NCBI GenBank assembly: GCA_905178155.1
Contig: CAJINV010000002.1
Location: 9,311,412-9,375,411, forward strand
Direction of reading: 5' to 3'
Origin: Amoebophrya sp. A120
Lineage: Eukaryota; Sar; Dinophyceae; Syndiniales; Amoebophryaceae
Length of the DNA: 64,000 nt
This document shows, in pieces, positions 57,673-64,000 of the stretch (position 1 is its first letter; each line of letters begins with the position of its first letter). Position numbers and translations under genes: made by a program. Below the pieces are notes generated by a model that saw nothing but the letters and a program-made list of their open reading frames with translations, was not told where the DNA came from and ran no database searches.

Positions 57673-58053
57673 CTACAAATTTTGCTTAATGTGCATGTTT
57701 GTACTAAAAACTTGATACTCTTCAATCATCGTCGGGAGGGACTCAGGCCTTGTGGCTACTACTTCTATCCATTCTTTTTGATATTCATTTTCCGCAGATG
57801 CAATTTTGTTTTTCCGCGAGCATGAAGCGTGACTTGGTTCGATTTTCCTGCAGTAGCTCTGCGCGCGTCCAAGGAATCGCGTTGGATGCGGTTGATTATC
57901 GGCAAAACATGTCGCGATCTTGTCGCCTTCGTTTATAAATTCACAGTACATGATTCCTCTGAGTGACGTCGCGCCGTCTCCGAAGACACATTCGACGAGC
58001 AGAAGAATCGGCGCGAGTGTAGGCGTCAACAAAAGTAGCTGCGCAAGAAACAT
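57673..58053 (-). CDS. Possible small secreted protein
   Basis: A minus-strand frame of 126 codons starts at 58053. It begins with a strong signal-peptide-like segment (MFLAQLLLLTPTLAPILLL), followed by a mature part with several Cys residues. An alternative ATG lies 14 codons upstream. It converges with the lipase gene, with less than 100 bp between the stops. No family is recognised and it would be the only minus-strand gene in the window, so chance is possible. Confidence 0.35.
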   Translation of the reverse strand: MFLAQLLLLTPTLAPILLLVECVFGDGATSLRGIMYCEFINEGDKIATCFADNQPHPTRFLGRAQSYCRKIEPSHASCSRKNKIASAENEYQKEWIEVVATRPESLPTMIEEYQVFSTNMHIKQNL

Positions 58054-58349
58054 TGAAGTGTTCGCCTCGTGGTGTGAGTGTCTCTCTAGAAGCACTCCGC
58101 TGGAGCTTGGTCTTGTGGTCTACTCGTCATTCCTTTGCTCGAGATCGAAATGCTGTTGCTGACTAGACACTTTCATTACACAGAGGGCTTTTTCATTTTC
58201 TTGTTGAAAAATACAAAAAAAAAATCCAAAGTACGTTCAGGAAAATATGGAAAAACATGTCTCGTATTGGCGACAGCAGCTGAAGATTTTTCCGAAAACT
58301 CGTTGCTCGTGGACTTAGATGCCAATAGTCTCTCCGTTGCTCCTTCGAC

Positions 58350-59852
58350 ATGATCTCGACTTCGAGTATATACAGATACAAAAACGACATGTTGTTGCGT
58401 TCCGTGCGTCCGCACCTGTGGCCAGGCTCACCGGTCGCTCCAACTACAGCTGCCGTCCGTCGGTCCTATTTCCACACGACCGCCACGCAAAGTAGTGCAA
58501 TAAAGTTTGCAAGGAGGGGCATTTCATCAACATCAAGGTCATCCTCCTCTAGTACTGCGTCCCATAGTCCAAGTCCTCACAACACAACTACAACGACCGT
58601 CGTCTGTCCACTCCAGGGGATTATTCTCCGCGAAGAAGTTGCCTACGCGAGCTTCGGGGAAAACATTCGGAAAATTTTTGCGGAACTGCAGGAGAGCGTC
58701 TTGCAAGGTAGGGTCATTATAGTCTTTTTTCGAGATACTTTTTTTTGCATTTTTCTCGGTACAGGCAGCGATGCCATTTTAGTCAGCAGCATTGATTCGT
58801 GTCGCGCGTCTGGCGCGACGACATTTGCATTGATGTCAAGAAGTACTCCTGCAACTCATTAACCTACGTACATGCAAACGAAGCGCGTACCTCCAGGTCT
58901 CGAACATTACCGCAAGCCGCGGGTGATCTTCCATTGTCCGGTCAATGGCTTCGTTTTGCAGCCCCGCGAATCCTGGTTTCAGCAGCTCATCAAGCGGTAC
59001 GAGATCCTGGACCAGAAGGCACCCTTTCTCACGAAGTGCGGCATGGGTGCGTTTTGCGCATTTGCCGGGGAAAGTGTGGTCCAGTTGCAGGGAATCACAA
59101 ATTTCGACACTGCAGCCGCTGCTTCATTCGATGGTCCTCCGACTGGTGGGATTACTACGGCCACCAGTACAACAACAACCGCAGATCATACAGCCTACCC
59201 ACCTGCTTTCCTCGACCAGCTAAACTTCCGTCGGCTCCTCGGCATGCCGGTCGTCAACGTGGTGTATGTCGGAGGGTTTTTGCAGCTCTGGGTAAGAGCC
59301 ATGGAACACTTCTTTCCCACTTCGACCAAACCGCAGTGGAAACCCATCTTGCTGAAAACTAGTCTGACGACCATTTTCCTCAACCCGCTGTACGTGCTCG
59401 TTTTTCTCGCGGGGACGACCGTTTTGCGCCTTGACGACAGTTGTAGTGATGGAGCGGGAGGAACGACAGTAACTTCTTCTACTATGCCTTCTCCAGCTTC
59501 AGTACCCACCCGCTCCTTCTCCGACAAGCTTAGCGACGAGGGGTCGTCGCTTTTTTGGGCCGGGTTTTGGTCAACGCCCGTGATTTTTACCTGCAAGTAC
59601 TACCTCGTCCCCGAGCGGCTGCACATACCGTACCTCTGCCTGGTCAACTTTCTCTGGTCCGTGTTCGCGAGCAACGTCGTGCAAGCTAGGCCAAAATCAA
59701 CGGAGGGAATAATTGTTGATGTTGTGCCGACTCAACAACAAAATCAAAATCCCGCAACTGACGCAGCAGCCTGCGGTGCACCTTCTGCAGAGGACCACCC
59801 CAGCCACACTGCTTCACCAAGCCGCGCAGTCAACATTGCTGGGTCTGCATAA
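58350..59852 (+). CDS. Mpv17/PMP22-family membrane protein
   Basis: Exons 58350-58707 and 58897-59852 are joined by a GT-AG intron (58708-58896) to give 437 aa. A start at 58389 would give 424 aa and an N-terminus (MLLRSVRPHL..., RRSYFHTT) that looks like a mitochondrial presequence. The family core is visible: WFQQLIKRYEILDQKAPFLTK-like start, a glycine-rich helix with ESVVQLQG where the family has GD...Q, and the C-terminal segment FWSTPVIFTCKYYLVPERLH followed by LVNFLWSVFASNVVQ. Mpv17-family proteins are four-helix proteins of mitochondrial or peroxisomal membranes. Two Ser/Thr-rich inserts lengthen it relative to the usual 180-200 residues. No introner is present. Confidence 0.78.
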
Positions 59853-61735
59853 GAATAGGAGCAAGCAGTCGGCGAGGAGTGTTCCGAAGCACCCGGCGAG
59901 GAGCAAGCAGCCGACTAGACAAGTTGCGTAGTGTGCCAGATTCCGCTCTTTACTACTGCGGCTGCGTCAATGGTGCGGACGACACGCACTTTGTGCGCAC
60001 GTGGAGAAGCCGGATCGACGATTTCAGAAGCAACACGAAAAAAATGAGAAAGGCGAACAACAGCACCAGGAGAAGCTAGTGCCATGCATTAGAGGACGAT
60101 TGCGTTTGCGACCAGTAGATTCCGAGAAAATGAATTGCCGAGCTACTTGCTTATGTAATATCACCAGCAGCTGCAGCCACATCATCAATATCAAAATCAA
60201 ATGAAGAAGATAAGTGAAGCGCCGCATATCTGTCAAGGAAAGAGCTGCTCGCCAAGAAAACTCCGGGCAAGTCACGATCACGAAGCTGCAAATCTGGCGA
60301 TGAACTTAAGGACTCTTCTTGTATACCATCATGAAGAACAACATAATTCTACCACGGCACTGCGCTGTAGGTTGAAAGGAGATTTCATCAATCTTCGAGA
60401 CAGATGACACGAGGGCTCATCATGTTGTGAAGGAGTGAAATGTTTGTTGAGATTTTCCTTCAAATCGTTATATCGATTCTGCACTTCTGTTACGTAAGGA
60501 AGTTGTAGTAAGCGCTTGTCCTTACGGCTGCCCACCAAACATTCGCATCTCCTGCACCGGCCAGGAGAGGGAACTGATGTTGAAATAGATCTATCCAAGG
60601 CCGCGCGGTCGATCGGATGCGATGCACAGCGGGAGAAAGTAAAGTCAAATTCGCATAGTCACTTGTTACATTTTTGAGAGCTACTTTTTGCTGTTGTCAA
60701 GAAGAATCTTCTAACTGCTGGTAAACAATGAAATGGAAAGAGAAACACAAAGACCCGATAACTACTGCGCTCGCAATTCTAAGGCCACACGGAAAAAGCT
60801 CATTCCTGACGTATGTCATATCAAGTACACCTCGCGACTGCGCATCGTTTTCATGCGTCTCGTAGCTTCGAGCACTGCAGAAGACGGCGCCGCAGATGAG
60901 AAACAACAAGCATACTACACAAGCGGACATGCTTGCTGCACCTGCTGCAGATGCAGCGCGGCCTTGGTCAGCGTCGTTATGTTCCACGACCACACGTACT
61001 TCTAGTGCTGGTTGCCGGTCTTTCTTCTACTGTGTACGTATTCTAATTGAGGAGTACATCTGAGACGAGGCGAGAACCCGTTTTCGTGGAGTTGCTCATG
61101 CACGAATGATGAAACACGACCCACGTCTATCTTTGTCACTGCGTCCTTGCTCAGTCACAAATACTAAACACGTCGAAGACGTCGAAAAAGAGGTCCAGCT
61201 TCAGTCGTAGTTTTTGCACTCCCTCTTGAAACGTGAGACCAGCTAGTTCACAAAAACAAAGATGTGGCACACCGTGCCGGTAGTTCTAGTTTTACCATCT
61301 TGACCTGCGTCTTTCTCTTTACACCATGACAGTATACAACGCAAGAACGCCGCGAGAAACCACTGATCAGCACAACGACCCCGCCGAGGTGGTGTGACCC
61401 GTGTTGCCTACGGCACATTCATTCGTCCGCACAATCGTGCTGCGCCGCGCACTGGCGATTCGCGCTCGCGGCGCCTGGGGCTAAGTACCAGCAGGCAGCG
61501 TCACGACCCCGACCTGCTCCTTGGAGGTAGACTCAGGAGACCTCCCACTCCGAAAATACGTCGAGGAATACGAGGAAGACTAGTGCAGCCCCGCATCCTG
61601 AAAAAAGAAGTTCACGAAGCCAACTGTACACTCCTGATCTTGTAGTTCTAGTTGGTCGCCTGTGGCAACAAGTCAAAACCCCTAACGACCAGTAAACGCA
61701 GCCCTACGTCGTCGAAGACTGCGAAACAAAAAATC
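59853..61735. other. Intergenic stretch
   Basis: No supported gene. Short frames on both strands carry no recognisable domain. Confidence 0.4.
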
Positions 61736-64000
61736 ATGGGCAGTGCGTTCTCAGCGGACTCTCGTAACGACATCCATGTCACGGACCGGAAGGCTCTGGT
61801 TCTCCAGTGGATCCTGGAGCGGAACGACTGGCTGCTCTCCCGCCCGAAAATCGTGAACGGAAAGGTGACGCAGTTACCGTTAGATACGATACGGACACCG
61901 GCCAATCCAACCGGCGGCGGGAGCGGGTCCTCCTCTTCTTCGGGTGTAGGGGGAGGTTCTTCCTCCTCCTCTTCTTCAACCCGTCTTCAATCCCTCAACA
62001 CGATTCCGGATCCAAACTGGTCGCGGTCCGCCGCTGCGCAGGTGTTCCTCGAGATGACCTACGGCGGGCCGCAGAACGTGCGCGAGGCGCGGTCCAAGCT
62101 GGGCCTGCCCGACTTGCCGATGAAGGGCACGCCGGTATCCGCCGACTTGAACAATGCGGATTCTATATCCTGAGTAAAAACCTACCCACACCAGAGTCAG
62201 GATGGGGATTTTGCAACACAAACCTAGGAGTTTTGTGAGTCACGCATGACAAGTTGCACTATGCAGTGTAGTGCAGGTTAGCAAGTGCATCCGCATCACA
62301 GATTCATCTGCTCATCCTGTTCACAGCATCACAAATTCCAAAACACGACTGGAAATGGCTCTCATGGGGATGCGCATTACAGGTCTTCCTGTCTTTGCAA
62401 ATCTGCATTACAACTCTGGTGTGGGTACGTTTTTCCTCAGGATATTCTAGTGCGATGAAATCCCGCGTGGCCGTGCGGCCAAAGAACCATAGACTCCTGC
62501 TATCAAATGCAAAAATGTCTGGGTCTGGAAGATTCCGAGACTTGTCATGCAGATTTCCATGATGCATGTCTTGTCATCTGGAATGCAGGACCTAGCATGA
62601 CAGATTCTGCGGAATCCCTATCATGCTTATCCTGCATGAGAACCTTCTTCTCAACTTCGTCAAAAGTGGGCAACTTTTGGCATTCATGCAACACAGATTT
62701 TTGCATGATCCAGAATTAGCATCACAAGCTCCAACCTTCCAGACCCAGACATTTTTACATTTGATACCTGCCCTTCCTCGACGAAAATGTCCTGCCCATC
62801 GTCGCGGAGTTTCTGTTACCAAGTGCAAAAATGTCTGGGTCTGGAGGGATGCAACTTGTGATGCTGCATTTGGATTCCAGAAAAATCTGTATTGCATGAG
62901 TAGCAAAGGGAATGCAATTTTTGCTACGCTGAGAAGGCATTTGTCATGCGGTATAGGCATCAGGAAGCCCTCGCAAAATCTGTGACGCTAGGGCATGCAT
63001 CACAGACATCAGGAGTCATGCAAAATGTGCATGACATCTTCGAGACCCAGACACTTTTGCATTTCATATCTGTTTGGCGGCAGCCTACTGCGGTGCATGG
63101 AAGTGTCTCCTTTGTGGTTTTGCTGCTTTCTGGACGTGCTGGACAAGTTGGCAAACCCGATCGACCTGGCCTTCAAAAACGTGATCGACGCCACCGGAAT
63201 ACTGCAGCTGGAGTACGCAAGGACGGACTGGTCGCCGCTGCACGTCTGCCAACCGGGCGTCAGAATAGACCGGGTGCTCATAGCCAAAGTGCTGCCCAGC
63301 TACGCGGGCCACACCGTCCGCCTGTCGTACGAGAGCGCGTATGAAAGTAAGTAGTTTCTTTTATGACCAATAGATACCAGAAGACTTTTTGACACTCTGT
63401 AGCGTCTTCTGACGCGTGTTGTTGGCATCCATGTATTTGTGTGTCAGCATGCGGGCCGCACTTTCGCAATCAATTCTTATTAGAGCGTCATGTTCCGCCT
63501 ATGTTCACGATTTTTGTCCCCTTTTCTTGCGATTGCAGAAAAGATGTCGTGAACTCTACAAAACGACAGCCGTTCCTTCGCAGCCGTATCTCCGGAAAGC
63601 CGAGCTAGCGATATGCACTGCAAAAGTATCGTACTCGTATACATGCATTACAAATTTCCTCAGCATGAGAAATAAAATTTGTAGTGCGGATTTACCTTGA
63701 GATAAAAATTTGTGATGCATGATTGCAATTACTACGAGTGCAATACTTTTGCACAGGATAAGCGAGCCAGATTTACGATTCCCACTTCCAGTTTGATATT
63801 TTCAGCGGAAGCAGGAACCTTTGGATCCACAAAGACATTTGCAGGTTCTTTTTTTTCGATTTCATGCTAAAGATAGAAGATAGATAGCAAGTGAATTGCC
63901 ATTTTTTTTATTTCTACTCTATGCCATGCAATGCAATGCCAATGCATGAATACGTCAAAACAGGTTCCACGGTGACGAGACCCGTGTTGCAGCCTTGCAG
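61736..64000 (+). CDS. Unrecognised protein with N-myristoylation motif (partial, 3' end outside window)
   Basis: Exons seen: 61736-62165, 62450-62500, 62772-62816, 63074-63345, 63539-63611, 63766-63844 and 63964 onward. The start MGSAFSAD fits an N-myristoylation signal. A helical first domain (ALVLQWILERNDWLLSRP) precedes a Gly/Ser-rich linker, then LNTIPDPNW and a region ending LPDLPMKGTPVSAD. Later exons give LPFLDENVLPIVAEFLFGG, FCCFLDVLDKLANPIDLAF, SHFQFDIFSGSRNLWIHKD and FHGDETRVAALQ. I do not recognise the family. Four introns are introners. The intron near 63346-63538 starts GTAAGT after one A and ends TTGCAG, but the frame needs a one-base shift (GAA|AAA), so its limits are ambiguous. 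The last intron (63845-63963) is GT-AG. Confidence 0.7.
62166..62444 (+). mobile_element. Introner, family 5
   Basis: TSD TTCTA lies at 62161-62165 and 62445-62449. The arm begins TATCCTGAGTAAAAACC. Removal joins NNADS to SAMKSRV. Confidence 0.92.
62501..62766 (+). mobile_element. Introner, family 1
   Basis: TSD CCTGC lies at 62496-62500 and 62767-62771. Removal joins NHRLL to PFLDENV. Confidence 0.94.
62817..63068 (+). mobile_element. Introner, family 1, diverged ends
   Basis: TSD TCTGT lies at 62812-62816 and 63069-63073. The left end is TACCAAGTGC, the right end GCATTTCATA. Removal joins AEFL to FGGSLL. Only a 45-nt exon separates it from the previous element. Confidence 0.92.
63612..63760 (+). 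mobile_element. Introner, family 4
   Basis: TSD AGCGA lies at 63607-63611 and 63761-63765. Removal joins KAELA to SQIYDSH. Confidence 0.93.

Overview
This window is nuclear DNA of a protist from the dinoflagellate/alveolate lineage. The best fit is a syndinialean parasite such as Amoebophrya. Three things point there: long low-complexity protein tails; calcium-dependent protein kinases (CDPKs); and coding regions broken by dozens of short inverted-repeat 'introner' elements that are removed as introns without GT-AG ends. Introners of this kind are, as far as I recall, reported from Amoebophrya genomes. The assignment is an inference, because no rRNA or spliced-leader gene is present. Every confidently called gene lies on the + strand.

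Layout: an unrecognised Cys-containing protein (389-1567); a GC-rich island (about 2290-3690); an N-formylglutamate-amidohydrolase-like protein (4253-6656); a HIR-type SPFH/band-7 protein (7315-8558); origin recognition complex subunit 5 (9175-13115); a second GC-rich island (about 13440-14880); three tandem paralogous CDPKs, the first giant at 4453 aa (16427-31179, 33394-39906, 43710-49497); a diacylglycerol-lipase-like protein (53166-57591); an Mpv17/PMP22-family membrane protein (58350-59852); and an N-myristoylation-motif protein that runs off the right edge (61736-64000). Calcium kinases, a diacylglycerol lipase and an acylated scaffold-like protein suggest a signalling neighbourhood, but shared function is not shown by the sequence.

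The striking content is the introners. I resolved 30 elements of about 145-426 bp in at least seven terminal-inverted-repeat (TIR) families, plus one element of about 1 kb. Each of the 30 begins with TA, ends with ATA and is flanked by a 5-bp target-site duplication (25 perfect, 5 with one mismatch). Removing the element plus one duplication copy restores an uninterrupted reading frame in every gene. This was checked by hand: summed exon lengths are multiples of three for all complete spliced genes (692, 285, 1097, 4453, 910, 886, 1155 and 437 aa). Conventional GT-AG introns coexist in the same genes. The two mid-sized CDPK paralogs share three conventional intron positions but no introner position, so the insertions look younger than the gene duplication.
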